Origin: Janthinobacterium sp. B9-8
GTDB lineage: Bacteria; Pseudomonadota; Gammaproteobacteria; Burkholderiales; Chitinibacteraceae
DNA: 64,000 nucleotides
NCBI RefSeq assembly: GCF_000969645.2
Contig: NZ_CP014222.1
Coordinates: 3,475,740-3,539,739, forward strand
Direction: 5' to 3'
The position numbers and the translations under genes were made by a program. The notes below the pieces were generated by a model that saw only the letters and a program-made list of their open reading frames with translations, searched no databases and was not told the DNA's origin. Positions 9,253 to 21,355 of the stretch are shown one piece after another. Every line of letters begins with the position of its first letter. The first letter of the stretch is position 1.

Positions 9253-10701
9253 TTAAAGGCTGGGCGCACGCGTGTGCCAGTCTGTGACTTGCTGCAATTG
9301 ATGCGCCGCATTCAGCATTTTGGCTTCACTGAAATAGTTGCCAATCAGTTGCAAGCCAACCGGACGGCCATTTGCGGCAAAGCCTGCTGGCAAGCTCATG
9401 CCTGGCAAGCCTGCCAAATTCACCGCCAACGTGTAGATATCTTCTAAATACATCGCAGTTGGGTCGGCATTTTTCTCGCCCAGATTCCACGCGGCCGTTG
9501 GCGCAACAGGCCCGGCGATCAGATCACAATGCTCAAACGCAGTTTGGAAATCATTGGCGATAATGCGGCGAATTTTTTGCGCTTGCAGATAGTAAGCATC
9601 GTAATAACCGTGGCTCAGTACATAGGTACCGGTCAGGATGCGGCGTTTTACTTCCGCACCGAAGCCTTCTGCACGGCTTTTTTCATACATTTCAGCCAAG
9701 CCCGAATATTCCGCAGCACGATGACCAAAACGCACGCCATCAAAGCGGCTTAGATTACTCGAAGCCTCCGCTGGAGCAATCACGTAATAGGCAGGGATCG
9801 ACAGCTTGGTATTCGGTAGGCTCACTTCAACAATCGTTGCGCCCAGCTTCTTATATTCGCTAATGGCGACATCCACGGCGGCAGCGACGTCGCTCGCCAG
9901 CCCTTCGGCAAAATACTCCTTGGGCAGGCCAATTCTTAAACCCGCCAGCGGTGCGGTTAAATCGCGGCTGTAATCTTCTTTGGCATGCTCCAGCGATGTG
10001 GAATCACGCTCGTCAAAGCCCGCCATCACATTCAGCAGCAGCGCGCAGTCTTCAGCGCTTTTACCAATCGGGCCACCTTGATCCAGCGAGCTGGCGAAAG
10101 CGATCATACCGAAGCGGCTGACAATGCCGTAAGTAGGCTTAATACCGGTTACGCCACAAAATGCCGCAGGCTGACGAATCGATCCGCCGGTATCCGTTGC
10201 CGTAGCAATCGGGGCCAAACGTGCAGCCACCGCAGCAGCCGAGCCACCCGAAGAGCCACCGGGCACCGCTGATTTATCCCAGGGATTTTTTACCGCGCCG
10301 TAAAAGCTGTTTTCATTGGATGAGCCCATTGCGAACTCGTCCATATTGGTGCGGCCCAAGCTCACCAAACCCGCCTTGCGGCATAGCTCGATTACATTGG
10401 CGTCATAGGGCGCAACAAAGTTATCCAGCATTTTGGAGCCACAGGTGGTCTTCCAGCCTTGCTGGCAAAAAATATCTTTTTGCGCGATCGGTACACCCGT
10501 TAATACGCCAGCTTGGCCACTTGCCAGCAGCGCATCAGCGGCTTTTGCTTCGGCAAAGGTTTTATCCTCGTCCAAAGTAATAAAGGCATTCAAGTCCCGC
10601 ATGGCTTTGGCACGCGCCAGATACTCGCTGGCCATTTCGACCGCAGAAATTTCTTTAGCTGCCAGCATCGCCGACAGTTGTTTTACTGATTTTTCTATCA
10701 T
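9253..10701 (-). CDS. gatA: Asp/Glu-tRNA amidotransferase subunit A
   Basis: Amidase-signature enzyme that releases ammonia from glutamine. The catalytic Ser-cisSer-Lys is visible: Lys in [11 protein letters not shown], and the Ser-rich [20 protein letters not shown] with [15 protein letters not shown]. The 482-residue length is normal. It lies between gatC and gatB, each within 30 bases; no strong Shine-Dalgarno is seen, so translation may be coupled to gatC. Confidence 0.97.
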   Translation of the reverse strand: MIEKSVKQLSAMLAAKEISAVEMASEYLARAKAMRDLNAFITLDEDKTFAEAKAADALLASGQAGVLTGVPIAQKDIFCQQGWKTTCGSKMLDNFVAPYDANVIELCRKAGLVSLGRTNMDEFAMGSSNENSFYGAVKNPWDKSAVPGGSSGGSAAAVAARLAPIATATDTGGSIRQPAAFCGVTGIKPTYGIVSRFGMIAFASSLDQGGPIGKSAEDCALLLNVMAGFDERDSTSLEHAKEDYSRDLTAPLAGLRIGLPKEYFAEGLASDVAAAVDVAISEYKKLGATIVEVSLPNTKLSIPAYYVIAPAEASSNLSRFDGVRFGHRAAEYSGLAEMYEKSRAEGFGAEVKRRILTGTYVLSHGYYDAYYLQAQKIRRIIANDFQTAFEHCDLIAGPVAPTAAWNLGEKNADPTAMYLEDIYTLAVNLAGLPGMSLPAGFAANGRPVGLQLIGNYFSEAKMLNAAHQLQQVTDWHTRAPSL

Positions 10702-10730
10702 TATTTTTTAGCGGGGATGATCCCTGCCCC

Positions 10731-11018
10731 TCACTCAATCACTTGCGGAACAAGATATAAACCAGCTTCAACCGCTGGCGCCACCGCCTGCCATGCCTCT
10801 CGACGATTAGGCTCACGCGCCACATCATCCCGCAGACGTAGCATCACATCTTGCGCATGCGCCATCGGCTCGATACCTGTGGTATCGACAGCGCGCATTT
10901 CTTCAATCAAAGTAAGAATTTGGTTTAACTGGCCTTGGGTAGCTGCTAATTCATCACCGGTCACCGCAATGCGGGACAAGCGAGCGATGCGCGCTACATC
11001 TTCAATAGACAGGGACAT
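10731..11018 (-). CDS. gatC: Asp/Glu-tRNA amidotransferase subunit C
   Basis: Small subunit that wraps the GatA-GatB interface. The ATG at 11018 ([17 protein letters not shown]) gives 95 residues, the family length, with a GGGG about 9 bases upstream. A longer frame from 11090 adds 24 residues without similarity. [24 protein letters not shown] and [15 protein letters not shown] are typical GatC. First gene of gatCAB, so the promoter lies in the gap before mreB. Confidence 0.94.
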   Translation of the reverse strand: MSLSIEDVARIARLSRIAVTGDELAATQGQLNQILTLIEEMRAVDTTGIEPMAHAQDVMLRLRDDVAREPNRREAWQAVAPAVEAGLYLVPQVIE

Positions 11019-12503
<1,485 letters not shown>

Positions 12504-12550
12504 TCACATCTTGAGGCGGCAAGTCGAAATAACGATTTGCGATAAAACAC

Positions 12551-12585
12551 ACGCAAACCATCCTGAGCAAGATGGTGGTTTGCGT
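12551..12585 (+). terminator. Hairpin between mreB and mreC (partial terminator or processing site)
   Basis: ACGCAAACCATC pairs with GATGGTGGTTTGCGT, with a 3-base bulge. Only a weak T-rich tail (CTTACTTAGCTTTT) follows. A leaky terminator here would give more MreB than MreCD, a common pattern; this is inference. Confidence 0.5.
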
Positions 12586-12620
12586 CTTACTTAGCTTTTG
12601 AGAATCATCGGCCGTCTTTC

Positions 12621-13502
12621 ATGCAAGCCTCTCAGCCCGCCTTTTTTAAGCAGGGACCTAAACCGCTGACGCGGTTTTTCCTGTTTTCTGTCCTGTCTAT
12701 TTGCCTAATAGTCGGGGATGCCAACTTTCAAATGCTTGGCCCTGTCCGCCAACAGCTTTCAGTGTTGCTTTATCCCTTACAGTGGCTGGTTACCGCCCCC
12801 TTTGAGCTACTTAAAGACACCAGTACTTTTCTATCCAGACAAGCTGAATTACTTGGTGAGAATCGTAAACTGCATGATGCCCAATTACTGGCCAGCGTCA
12901 ACGCCATGAAATTGAAAGCATTAGAGGCTGAAAATGCACGGCTTAGGCAGCTCAGCACCGTACAAGCCAGCCAACCTAGCCAGCTGACAGAAATCCTCTA
13001 TAACGGCCGCGATCCGTTTACGGCCCGGCTGATTGTAGACAGGGGCGAAAGAGCCAATATTCGAGCCGGGCAAATTGTGGTCGATGCCAGCGGCGTAGTC
13101 GGCCAGGTTGTGCGTGTGCAACCCATGACCAGCGAAGTGCGCCTGATTTCTGATCGCAACCATATGGTGCCGGTACAAATTGAGCGCAATCAATTACGTA
13201 CCGTGATCTATGGTATGGGAAGAGACTTGCCCTTAGAAATTCGCAATATGTCATCTAATTCAGATATTAAAGAAGGCGATACGCTGATTACGTCAGGAAT
13301 TGATGGCTTATATCCTGCAGGGCTGCCTGTTGCTAAAGTTAATAAAATTGAACGCAGTAATGCCTTTGCACGGATTTACTGCACTCCGCTGGCCGGAATT
13401 GAGCAACACCGCTTCTTGCTGATTCTAGAAGCCAATCGTGCCCTTACACCTTATCCTGCCCATGCCTCAGATGTGGTCACCAAGCAAAAGAAAGGTCGCT
13501 AA
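12621..13502 (+). CDS. mreC: Rod shape-determining protein MreC
   Basis: Bitopic inner-membrane protein linking MreB to PBP2. One transmembrane helix near residues 16-36 (LTRFFLFSVLSICLIVGDA), a coiled coil at about 70-115 rich in Leu/Glu/Ala, then the periplasmic beta-domain with TARLIVDRGERANIRAGQIVVD, VRLISDRNHMVPVQ and GDTLITSGIDGLYPAGLPVAKV. 293 residues, normal length. The stop overlaps the mreD start by one base (TAATG). Confidence 0.95.
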   Translation: MQASQPAFFKQGPKPLTRFFLFSVLSICLIVGDANFQMLGPVRQQLSVLLYPLQWLVTAPFELLKDTSTFLSRQAELLGENRKLHDAQLLASVNAMKLKALEAENARLRQLSTVQASQPSQLTEILYNGRDPFTARLIVDRGERANIRAGQIVVDASGVVGQVVRVQPMTSEVRLISDRNHMVPVQIERNQLRTVIYGMGRDLPLEIRNMSSNSDIKEGDTLITSGIDGLYPAGLPVAKVNKIERSNAFARIYCTPLAGIEQHRFLLILEANRALTPYPAHASDVVTKQKKGR

Positions 13503-14008
13503 TGCCCATTTCACGCCAGCTACTTCGCCCGGTCAGCAGCAGCTTTATTCTGTTTACTTTTATTCTTTCTTTAAGCGTTAATCTTTTGCCATGGCAAGCC
13601 GGTTTAGTGGGCTTTGCACCTGATTTTGTTGCGCTATTTATTATCTACTGGACACTCAATCAACCCCGCCGCGTAGGTGTGGGCGTGGCGTTTTTCTTAG
13701 GCCTTTTGATGGATGTAGCGGATGGCAATATCTTGGGGCAACATGCCCTGGCCTACACCGTCATCGCCTATCTCACTCTTGCCCGCCAGCGCCAGCTAGC
13801 TGTCTTTCCTTTTTGGCAGCAGGCTTTTGTTGCACTCGGGTTGATGCTAGCCGGACAAGCTTTAATGCTGCTGCTACGCACCGCGATGGGCGCTCCTTTT
13901 CCAGGTTGGGCTTACTTTGCTGGTAGTTTTGTGGCGGCCTTTATCTGGCCGCCTCTTTCCAATATTCTGCTCTCCCATCAACGCAGACCGACGACTGAAG
14001 AACTATGA
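13502..14008 (+). CDS. mreD: Rod shape-determining protein MreD
   Basis: 168-residue integral membrane protein with about five hydrophobic helices, including VGVAFFLGLLMDVADGNILG, which carries the family's GLLMD..G...G pattern. Part of the elongasome. Its start overlaps the mreC stop by one base and its stop overlaps the mrdA start by four (ATGA), implying translational coupling. Confidence 0.93.
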   Translation: MPISRQLLRPVSSSFILFTFILSLSVNLLPWQAGLVGFAPDFVALFIIYWTLNQPRRVGVGVAFFLGLLMDVADGNILGQHALAYTVIAYLTLARQRQLAVFPFWQQAFVALGLMLAGQALMLLLRTAMGAPFPGWAYFAGSFVAAFIWPPLSNILLSHQRRPTTEEL

Positions 14009-15927
14009 GCCGCGGCGAGATTAAAAATCAGCACCGAGAGCGTTATGCTTTCCAGCTGCGAATTATCGCGGCTGCCCTCTTTGTTTTATCCTTATTTGCC
14101 TTGCTATTTGGGCGTTTTTTTTGGCTGCAAGCCGTTCAGCACGATAAATATATGACGCTGGCCGAACAAAACCGTATCTCGCTCGTGCCTATTCCGCCAT
14201 CACGCGGCATTATCCGGGATAGAAACGGCGTGGTTCTGGCGCATAATTTCTCTGCCTATACGCTGGAAATCACGCCCTCTAAACAAGCCAATCTGGAAGA
14301 AACAATCGAGCAACTCTCCAGCATTGTTGAAATCACCGCCAAAGATAAACGCCGCTTTAAAAAGCTGCGTGATGAAACACGTGATTTTGAAACGCTACCG
14401 ATCCGCACTCGCTTAAGTGATGAAGAAGTCGCCCGCTTTGCCGCCAATAGCTATCGCTTTCCCGGCGTAGAAATCAAAGCGCGCTTATTCAGGCATTATC
14501 CGCTAGGCGAAATTGCCAGCCATTTAATCGGCTATATCGGCCGCATCAATACCAAAGATTTAGAACAGCTTGATGAAGAAGGAGTCGTTGCCAATTACCG
14601 TGGCACTGATCATTTAGGCAAAATTGGCATTGAGCAAAGCTATGAGCAGCAATTGCATGGCAAAACAGGCTTTGAAGAAGTAGAAATTGATTCCGGCGGT
14701 CGGGCAGTGCGCACTTTACGCCGCACGCCTCCTGTGCCGGGCAGCGATCTCACGCTCTCTATCGACATTAAATTACAAAAAGTAGTGGAAGATTTATTCG
14801 ATAAGCGCCGTGGCTCTTTAGTGGCCATCGATCCAAAAACAGGCGGGCTATTAGCCATGGTTTCCAAACCGGGCTTTGATCCTAATTTATTTGTAGATGG
14901 AATTGACCCTTTAAACTGGAATGAGCTCAATACCTCGCCAGATAAACCCCTGCTTAATCGTGCCACGCGTGGTGAATATCCTCCGGGCTCAACCTTTAAA
15001 CCTTTTATGGCATTAGCCGCGCTTGAAGGTGATTTCCCGTTAACCCGGCAAACGATTAGCGACCCCGGCTATTTTATGTATGGCAATAATAAATTCAGGG
15101 ATTCACACGCAGGCGGCTATGGCTCGATGAGTTTTGATCGCTCGATTGTGGTATCCAGCGATACTTATTTTTACCAGCTGGCAGTACAAATGGGCATCGA
15201 AAATATCGCCAAATTTATGGCGACACTCGATTTTGGTCGTCCAACTGGCGTTGATTTAAATGGCGAACGCCCGGGTATTTTGCCTAGCCCGGAATGGAAG
15301 AAAAAGCGCTTTAAAACCCCGGCCACACAGAAATGGTATTCAGGTGAAACCGTGTCGATTGGTATTGGTCAGGGCTATAACAGCTACACCCCCATGCAAA
15401 TGGCGCATGCAACAGCTACTTTAGCTAACCGCGGCGTGATGTTTCGTCCGCATGCCGTCAACAAAATTATCGATCCCATTACCGGCATTGTTAAAGTGGT
15501 TGAGCCCCAACCTGTTAAAACCATGACTTGGAAAAGCGAGAACGTAGAGCGCGTCATTCGCGGCATGGAAGGCGTAATCCGCGAAGGCACGGGCGCACGC
15601 TCTTTTGCCGGAGCTAATTATATTGCCGCAGGTAAAACCGGCACGGCGCAGGTTTATAGCTTGAAAGGCAGCAAATACAATAAAAACATCAGCGAGCGAT
15701 TACGCGATCACTCTTGGTTTATTGTCTTTGCCCCCGCAGCAAACCCAACCATTGCACTCGCTGTTATCGTAGAAAACGGTGGCTTTGGTGCGCAAGCGGC
15801 TGCGCCAATCGCAAAGCAGGCACTGGATTACTATATCAACGGCAAATTGCCTGCTATTGCTAAAGCCAGCGCCAGCAGCATAGCCCCTCAAGCCGCCAGC
15901 AATCCAGAGGAAGCCATCGGTGATTAA
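14005..15927 (+). CDS. mrdA: Penicillin-binding protein 2 (elongasome transpeptidase)
   Basis: Class B PBP cross-linking side-wall peptidoglycan. One N-terminal membrane helix (about 18-41), a dimerisation/pedestal domain with RGIIRDRNGVVLAHN, then the transpeptidase domain. Catalytic Ser-x-x-Lys is in YPPGSTFKPF, the SxN-type motif is SSDTYFYQ (SSD, as usual in PBP2) and KTGT is in AAGKTGTAQV. 640 residues, with an alanine/serine-rich C-terminal tail. It works with RodA, encoded next with an 8-base overlap. Confidence 0.97.
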   Translation: MSRGEIKNQHRERYAFQLRIIAAALFVLSLFALLFGRFFWLQAVQHDKYMTLAEQNRISLVPIPPSRGIIRDRNGVVLAHNFSAYTLEITPSKQANLEETIEQLSSIVEITAKDKRRFKKLRDETRDFETLPIRTRLSDEEVARFAANSYRFPGVEIKARLFRHYPLGEIASHLIGYIGRINTKDLEQLDEEGVVANYRGTDHLGKIGIEQSYEQQLHGKTGFEEVEIDSGGRAVRTLRRTPPVPGSDLTLSIDIKLQKVVEDLFDKRRGSLVAIDPKTGGLLAMVSKPGFDPNLFVDGIDPLNWNELNTSPDKPLLNRATRGEYPPGSTFKPFMALAALEGDFPLTRQTISDPGYFMYGNNKFRDSHAGGYGSMSFDRSIVVSSDTYFYQLAVQMGIENIAKFMATLDFGRPTGVDLNGERPGILPSPEWKKKRFKTPATQKWYSGETVSIGIGQGYNSYTPMQMAHATATLANRGVMFRPHAVNKIIDPITGIVKVVEPQPVKTMTWKSENVERVIRGMEGVIREGTGARSFAGANYIAAGKTGTAQVYSLKGSKYNKNISERLRDHSWFIVFAPAANPTIALAVIVENGGFGAQAAAPIAKQALDYYINGKLPAIAKASASSIAPQAASNPEEAIGD

Positions 15928-17032
15928 GCATATTTGGATGCGTTTTATTCGGCCTATTGATCCTTGGCTCTTATTGTTTACATTTTTAGTCCTGCTGCTT
16001 TCTACGATTTTGCTGTTTTCTGCCTCAAATCGTGATTTAGACATGATCATGAATAAAATCACCTTTATGGGCATTGCCCTTACGGTGATGTGGGTGGTGG
16101 CTAATACCTCGCAGCAAACATTGATACGTCTTGCCGTACCCGCCTATGTGGTAGGCTTGCTGCTACTGATTGCCGTGGCACTTTTTGGCGATATTAGCCA
16201 CGGTGCGCGGCGCTGGCTACATGTTGGGGTAACTAAGATTCAGCCTTCAGAATTAATGAAGCTGGCTTTGCCGATGATGCTAGCTTGGTATTTCCATCAT
16301 TTTGAAACCAGTATTCGCTGGAAGCATTATTTATTTGCTGCCATGCTGATGATTGTGCCGGTTGGCCTGATCATGAAACAACCCGATCTGGGCACCAGCT
16401 TACTTATTGCATCATCAGGGTTTTATGTGCTGTTTTTTGCTGGCCTGTCGTGGAAATTTATCGGCCTGATGGGCGCTGCGGGCGGTGGACTAGCCTATGT
16501 AGTCACCCACTGGGATTTATGCATTAATATCTTGCACGAATACCAATGCCGCCGTGTTGCCACCATGCTTGATCCCATGCAAGATCCGCTGGGCGCCGGA
16601 TACCATATTATTCAAGGCACCATTGCCATTGGTTCGGGCGGCCTCTTTGGTAAAGGCTGGCTTAACGGCACACAAACCCACTTAGATTTTATTCCTGAAC
16701 GCACTACAGACTTTATTTTTGCGGTATTTGGTGAGGAATTTGGCCTGCTCGGTAATGCTATTTTACTGATCTTATATTTACTGATTATTGGCCGTGGCTT
16801 AGTCATTGCCAACAACGCATCGACTTTATTTGGTCGCTTATTGGCCGGAGCCATTACGCTCACCTTTTTCACCTACGCCTTTGTCAATATGGGCATGGTC
16901 TCTGGCATTTTACCGGTGGTGGGAATTCCCCTACCACTGGTGTCTTATGGCGGCACCTCGATGGTGTCGCTGCTCACCGGCTTTGGGCTCTTAATGAGTA
17001 TTCAAGGTGATCGTAAGTTGATGAAATCATGA
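15920..17032 (+). CDS. rodA: RodA, SEDS peptidoglycan glycosyltransferase
   Basis: Polytopic SEDS-family polymerase of lipid II. The GTG start at 15920 is preceded by AGAGGAAG at good spacing; an ATG at 15938 is an alternative. About 10 membrane helices. SEDS signatures are HGARRWLHVG, QPSELMKLALPMMLAW, KQPDLGTSLL, ERTTDFIFAVFGEEFGLLG and a C-terminal GIPLPLVSYGGTSM. 370 residues. It overlaps mrdA upstream and rlpA downstream (ATGA). Confidence 0.97.
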   Translation: MIKHIWMRFIRPIDPWLLLFTFLVLLLSTILLFSASNRDLDMIMNKITFMGIALTVMWVVANTSQQTLIRLAVPAYVVGLLLLIAVALFGDISHGARRWLHVGVTKIQPSELMKLALPMMLAWYFHHFETSIRWKHYLFAAMLMIVPVGLIMKQPDLGTSLLIASSGFYVLFFAGLSWKFIGLMGAAGGGLAYVVTHWDLCINILHEYQCRRVATMLDPMQDPLGAGYHIIQGTIAIGSGGLFGKGWLNGTQTHLDFIPERTTDFIFAVFGEEFGLLGNAILLILYLLIIGRGLVIANNASTLFGRLLAGAITLTFFTYAFVNMGMVSGILPVVGIPLPLVSYGGTSMVSLLTGFGLLMSIQGDRKLMKS

Positions 17033-17961
17033 AGCTACAACACTACTCCTCGCTGATCGCAGCGTTATTACTGGCAGCATGTAGTACTACACCGATGCCT
17101 CCACCAACGACCAAACCCTTGCCAACCCATTTGCCGCCAGGACCGACTACACCGCCGCAGTACAGCTGTAGCTACTCAGCCAAAGGAAGCGGTGCATTTT
17201 ATAAAGACGATGGCCCGATGGACTCATTTCCATCGGGTATCGATCAGATTCCTGAGCCACTACCACGCTGGGAGCCGCTACATCGTTGGGCAAATAATCC
17301 TTATACCGTGCTAGGACAAAACTTTAGCCCTCTGCCGCGCCCCGGCGAGCTAAAGCAACGCGGCACTGCATCTTGGTACGGGCGTAAATTTCACGGGCAA
17401 AAAACATCCACCGGCGAAATCTACGATATGTTCGCGATTACGGCAGCGCACCCCACGCTGCCTATTCCGTCGTATGCCCGTGTCACCAATGTAAAAAATG
17501 GCCGCAGTATTATTGTGCGTGTCAACGACAGAGGCCCGTTTTTGCATGGCCGCGTCATCGATTTATCTTTTTTGGCCGCCTGCCGCCTTGGGTACACCAT
17601 GAATGGCAGCGCCGAAGTGGAAGTAGAAAGCCTGCTGGCCAGTGATACGCCAAGCAATATAGCAGCAGCCGTTCAGCCAGTCATTGCAGCCAAACCCAAG
17701 CCCATTAGTATTCCGCTGGCTGATGCAGGCAATGGCGCAATCTACTTACAGTTAGGGGCTTTTGGCTCGCTCGCCAATGCCGAAAACTTCCGTAATCATG
17801 TATCTGGGCAGCTCGATAGCGAAGCCAATAAGCTCCTGATTCAAACCATAGGCCAGCTTCATCGCGTAAGGCTTGGCCCCTACCCCGATCGAAAAACCGC
17901 CGAACTGGTAGCAGCCAAAATCAGCGGTGAATCTCAGCTGCCTACCGTGCTTAGCCACTAG
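17029..17961 (+). CDS. rlpA: RlpA, septal-ring lytic transglycosylase lipoprotein
   Basis: Outer-membrane lipoprotein: lipobox LLAACS with Cys at about residue 19. It has a proline-rich linker, a double-psi beta-barrel domain (TASWYGRKFHGQKTSTGEIY, then VRVNDRGPFLHGRVIDLS, with the catalytic-type Asp of VNDRGPF) and a C-terminal SPOR domain from about 236 (YLQLGAFGSLANAENFRNH). SPOR domains bind denuded septal glycan. Last gene of the mreCD-mrdA-rodA-rlpA operon, followed by a terminator. Confidence 0.94.
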   Translation: MKLQHYSSLIAALLLAACSTTPMPPPTTKPLPTHLPPGPTTPPQYSCSYSAKGSGAFYKDDGPMDSFPSGIDQIPEPLPRWEPLHRWANNPYTVLGQNFSPLPRPGELKQRGTASWYGRKFHGQKTSTGEIYDMFAITAAHPTLPIPSYARVTNVKNGRSIIVRVNDRGPFLHGRVIDLSFLAACRLGYTMNGSAEVEVESLLASDTPSNIAAAVQPVIAAKPKPISIPLADAGNGAIYLQLGAFGSLANAENFRNHVSGQLDSEANKLLIQTIGQLHRVRLGPYPDRKTAELVAAKISGESQLPTVLSH

Positions 17962-17998
17962 CACCGTGCAGTGCCTGCATTAGGCTCTAGACTAGCTT

Positions 17999-18035
17999 AC
18001 AAGGCCCTCGCTACCCCCGGCGGGGGCCTTTTTGT
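17999..18035 (+). terminator. Terminator after rlpA
   Basis: AAGGCCC pairs with GGGCCTT, with an inner CCCCCGGCGGGGG, followed by TTTTT. It ends the mre-mrd-rlpA transcript. Confidence 0.8.
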
Positions 18036-18278
18036 AAATCATCATCTCAATTTAAAGCATTGCTTAGTCAGTAATAGACTCTTTCTCCAGCCATTAAAGT
18101 TTATCTAATCCCAGCAATAGACTGCACTGATTAATATTGGCTATAACACCTTCAGCAATACCCAATCATCTTAAGTAGATCACATTACATTAAGGCTGTT
18201 TTAAACGATGGGATAATATTTCCAAGAAATAAACTCAGCGTTTTAATCTCTGTATTGCATTTAATTCAAGGTGATTGT
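18036..18278. other. AT-rich gap before the GGDEF-EAL gene
   Basis: No gene and no recognised site. It must contain the promoter for the downstream signalling gene. Confidence 0.5.
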
Positions 18279-21200
18279 GTGTCCCATCATCAAGCGGTGT
18301 CATCACATGAAGCCGAACACTCTTTTGAGCAGATTCGCCGCCTGCTCAGCGTACTTTCCGCCTGCGTGTTTATTTTTAGTATTGCAGCCGTCAGCTGGTC
18401 TATTTATCGCGGCTACCATGACACCCTTAGCAGCACCGAAAAAGAAATCCTCACCTTAGCCCGGGCCATTGATGAGCACTTAAGTCGCACGATGGAAAAC
18501 AGCTTGCATGGCCTGACTAATCTTCAGAATGATGAGATTTTCCAAAGCTGCCTCGCTGCCAAAAACGAGCCCTGCCTCTATGCCTTGCTAAGCCGCCAGT
18601 TAGGCCCTTACCCTCAGCTCAGCACCTTTGCCGCCGCCGATGCCAAAGGCGAGATAGCCGTATCCACTTTGCAGCACCCTGCGCCTGAGCACAATATTGC
18701 CCAATCGCGGGCCTTTAACGTGCCCAAAATGCAGCCACAGGCGCGATTCTATATCGCGGAACAACAAACGGATCCCAGTGGAAATATGGAAATTATTCCG
18801 CTGGTACGCGCCCTGATAGATAAACAAGGGCAGTTTAATGGCGTATTAATTGCCGGCATTAAGCCAGCTTACTTCGAAACTTTCTACGCATCACTCAGCC
18901 AGAGAAAAGGCATTATCATTCGCTTATTCAGAGATGATGGTATTTCGCTAGCGCGCTTTCCCCGAGATGAGCGTGATATTGGCCGTGATATATCCGGCAA
19001 GCCATTTTTTGAATCTGACTTTTCCCGGCAAGACAGCGGCTTATTTACCGAGCATAGCCATGTGGAGCAAATGACACGTATTTTTGGCTGGCGCTATTTA
19101 AATCAATGGCATTTAGGCATTTCTGTAGGCCTGGATAAAGATGAAGCATTACAGTCATGGAAAAACGAAAGCCTGCTCAATGCAGGTATTACGCTACTGA
19201 TGTTATTTTTTGGTGGCTTATTACTTATCTATGTATTTCGCCAATTATCACGTTTAGAAAAAACGGAAGCCGATCTTTATCTGACCAAAGTAGCCGTAGA
19301 GCACGGCGCTGATATGGCTATCTGGCTGGATTCGCAAGGCAGAATTCGCTATGTCAATACCACGGCATGCACTCGCCTTGGCTATAGCGAAATTGAATTA
19401 CTATCCATGCAATTGCGTGATATTAATCCTAACTTTAATCCGGATCATTGGCAAAGATTCTGGAATAAATTAAAAAACAATAAATACTTAAGAGATGAGA
19501 TATCACTAAAAGCACGGAATGGAGAAAGCATTCCCACCGAAATCAACTCCAATTTTATTGTTTTTAAAAAGCTCGAATTTAACTGTGCTGTAGTGCGTGA
19601 TATTTCTGAACGCCGTATGGCGGAGCTGGCCATTATTAAAAGCGAACAACAACTGCGTTTAGCTTTAGAAGCATCCAGCACCGGCTTATTTGATATGCCC
19701 ATGCAAGGCGACCAAATTGCAATCACTAGCCCGGAATACGACCGGCTTCTTGGCTTAAAACCCGGCGATGAAAGCTTTAAAAAATGGCAAGACCAAGTAC
19801 ACCCCGATGATAAAGTGCAATCACTTGCTCATTTTCAGCAATATTTAAAAGGGGAAGCAGCACAATTAATCAGCGAATACCGCCGCAAAACACAATCCGG
19901 TGAATATCGCTGGTTTCAATCACGCGGCAAATTTGTAGCCTTTGATACTCACGGCAAGCCTACCCGTATTATTGGCACGATGACCGATATTACCGAACGC
20001 AAAGAAGCACAAGAACGCATTATTGAATTAGCTAATTTTGACTCTGTAACTGGCTTGGCTAATCGTAATTTGCTGCGCGACGAGCTGCGGCTTGCACTCG
20101 CTTCTGCAGAGCGCAACCAGCAAAGCCTAGCCGTATTTTTCCTCGACTTAGATCGCTTTAAAACAATTAATGATTCACTTGGCCATGCAGCAGGTGATGC
20201 GGTGCTGGCTCAGGTGGCTAATCGCTTTAAAAAATTGATTAGCCCGGGCGATATTCTGGCTCGATTGGGCGGCGATGAATTTGTGATTGTGCTGACCAAT
20301 ATCTCTCATTCGCTGATTGCTGGGTCGATTGCCGAAACAATTCTAGCGTCTTTTGCTCAGCCATTTGAATTAGAAGCAGGCCATTTTTCAACCTCCACCT
20401 CAATTGGTATCAGCATTTACCCGGAGGATGGCGCAAGCGCAGATGATTTAATCCGCAATGCAGATGTAGCGATGTTTCAGGCTAAAGCACAGGGGCGCAG
20501 CAATTTTCAATACTTCACACCAGAAATGAATGCCCGTGCCTCTGAAAGGCTGGAGCTGGAAACCAGTATGCGAACGGCGCTGCTTAATCATGAATTTATC
20601 CTGCATTACCAGCCGCAAGTCAGCTTAGAAGATGGCCACATTATCGGAGCAGAAGCACTCATTCGCTGGAATCACCCCAAACATGGGCTTATTTCACCGG
20701 CTAAATTTATTCCTATTGCAGAAGAAAGCCGCTTGATTATTCCAATTGGTAATTGGGTACTGCAAGAAGCATGCAGGCAAGCGGCCAAATGGCAAGCAAT
20801 CGGCTTAGTGCCGATTAATATGGCCGTTAACTTATCGCCACATCAATTGCATCAGGCTGATTTCCTTAATCTCATCAAATCTGCCTTAAATGATGCGCAG
20901 CTCGATGCCCGTTATCTGGAATTAGAAGTCACCGAATCGGTGATTATGCAGGAAGTAAAACAAGTCATGACCACCCTGCATGATATTAAGCAGCTTGGCG
21001 TTAAGCTTTCTTTAGATGATTTTGGAACAGGCTATTCCAGCCTTAGTTACCTCAAGCGCTTTGCTTTTAATAAATTAAAAATAGACCAAAGCTTTGTAAG
21101 AGACGCATGCAGTAATAATAACGATGCAGCAATTGTATTAGCCATTATTGGTTTGGGGCAAACACTGGGCATGGATGTATTGGCAGAAGGAGTAGAAACC

Positions 21201-21326
21201 CGTGAACAACTGGCCTTTCTAAAACAAACACAGATTGCTTCAATACAAGGCTATTTATTTAGCAAGCCTGTAGCAGCGACTGAATTTGAGGCCTTACTTT
21301 TAGCAAATAAGAAATTAGAATTATAA
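18279..21326 (+). CDS. Membrane GGDEF-EAL cyclic-di-GMP protein with extracytoplasmic sensor and two PAS domains
   Basis: Bifunctional-type c-di-GMP protein. Order: membrane helix (about 22-44), periplasmic Cache-like region (about 50-295), second helix (about 300-322), PAS domain ([25 protein letters not shown]), second PAS with PAC ([15 protein letters not shown]), GGDEF ([11 protein letters not shown], about 660) and EAL (EALIRW, about 790). EAL residues for catalysis are intact: [21 protein letters not shown] and AEGVET. GGDEF is intact, but the upstream RxxD inhibitory site is absent (SPGD instead). The GTG at 18279 follows AAGGTGA; a TTG at 18255 is an alternative start. The ligand is unknown. 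Confidence 0.92.
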   Translation: MSHHQAVSSHEAEHSFEQIRRLLSVLSACVFIFSIAAVSWSIYRGYHDTLSSTEKEILTLARAIDEHLSRTMENSLHGLTNLQNDEIFQSCLAAKNEPCLYALLSRQLGPYPQLSTFAAADAKGEIAVSTLQHPAPEHNIAQSRAFNVPKMQPQARFYIAEQQTDPSGNMEIIPLVRALIDKQGQFNGVLIAGIKPAYFETFYASLSQRKGIIIRLFRDDGISLARFPRDERDIGRDISGKPFFESDFSRQDSGLFTEHSHVEQMTRIFGWRYLNQWHLGISVGLDKDEALQSWKNESLLNAGITLLMLFFGGLLLIYVFRQLSRLEKTEADLYLTKVAVEHGADMAIWLDSQGRIRYVNTTACTRLGYSEIELLSMQLRDINPNFNPDHWQRFWNKLKNNKYLRDEISLKARNGESIPTEINSNFIVFKKLEFNCAVVRDISERRMAELAIIKSEQQLRLALEASSTGLFDMPMQGDQIAITSPEYDRLLGLKPGDESFKKWQDQVHPDDKVQSLAHFQQYLKGEAAQLISEYRRKTQSGEYRWFQSRGKFVAFDTHGKPTRIIGTMTDITERKEAQERIIELANFDSVTGLANRNLLRDELRLALASAERNQQSLAVFFLDLDRFKTINDSLGHAAGDAVLAQVANRFKKLISPGDILARLGGDEFVIVLTNISHSLIAGSIAETILASFAQPFELEAGHFSTSTSIGISIYPEDGASADDLIRNADVAMFQAKAQGRSNFQYFTPEMNARASERLELETSMRTALLNHEFILHYQPQVSLEDGHIIGAEALIRWNHPKHGLISPAKFIPIAEESRLIIPIGNWVLQEACRQAAKWQAIGLVPINMAVNLSPHQLHQADFLNLIKSALNDAQLDARYLELEVTESVIMQEVKQVMTTLHDIKQLGVKLSLDDFGTGYSSLSYLKRFAFNKLKIDQSFVRDACSNNNDAAIVLAIIGLGQTLGMDVLAEGVETREQLAFLKQTQIASIQGYLFSKPVAATEFEALLLANKKLEL

Positions 21327-21355
21327 AAAAACCGGGCTATTTAGCCCGGCTTTGC
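21325..21355. terminator. Bidirectional terminator
   Basis: CCGGGCTA / TAGCCCGG stem, with A-run before and T-rich after, between the convergent GGDEF-EAL and ACBP genes. Confidence 0.8.
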
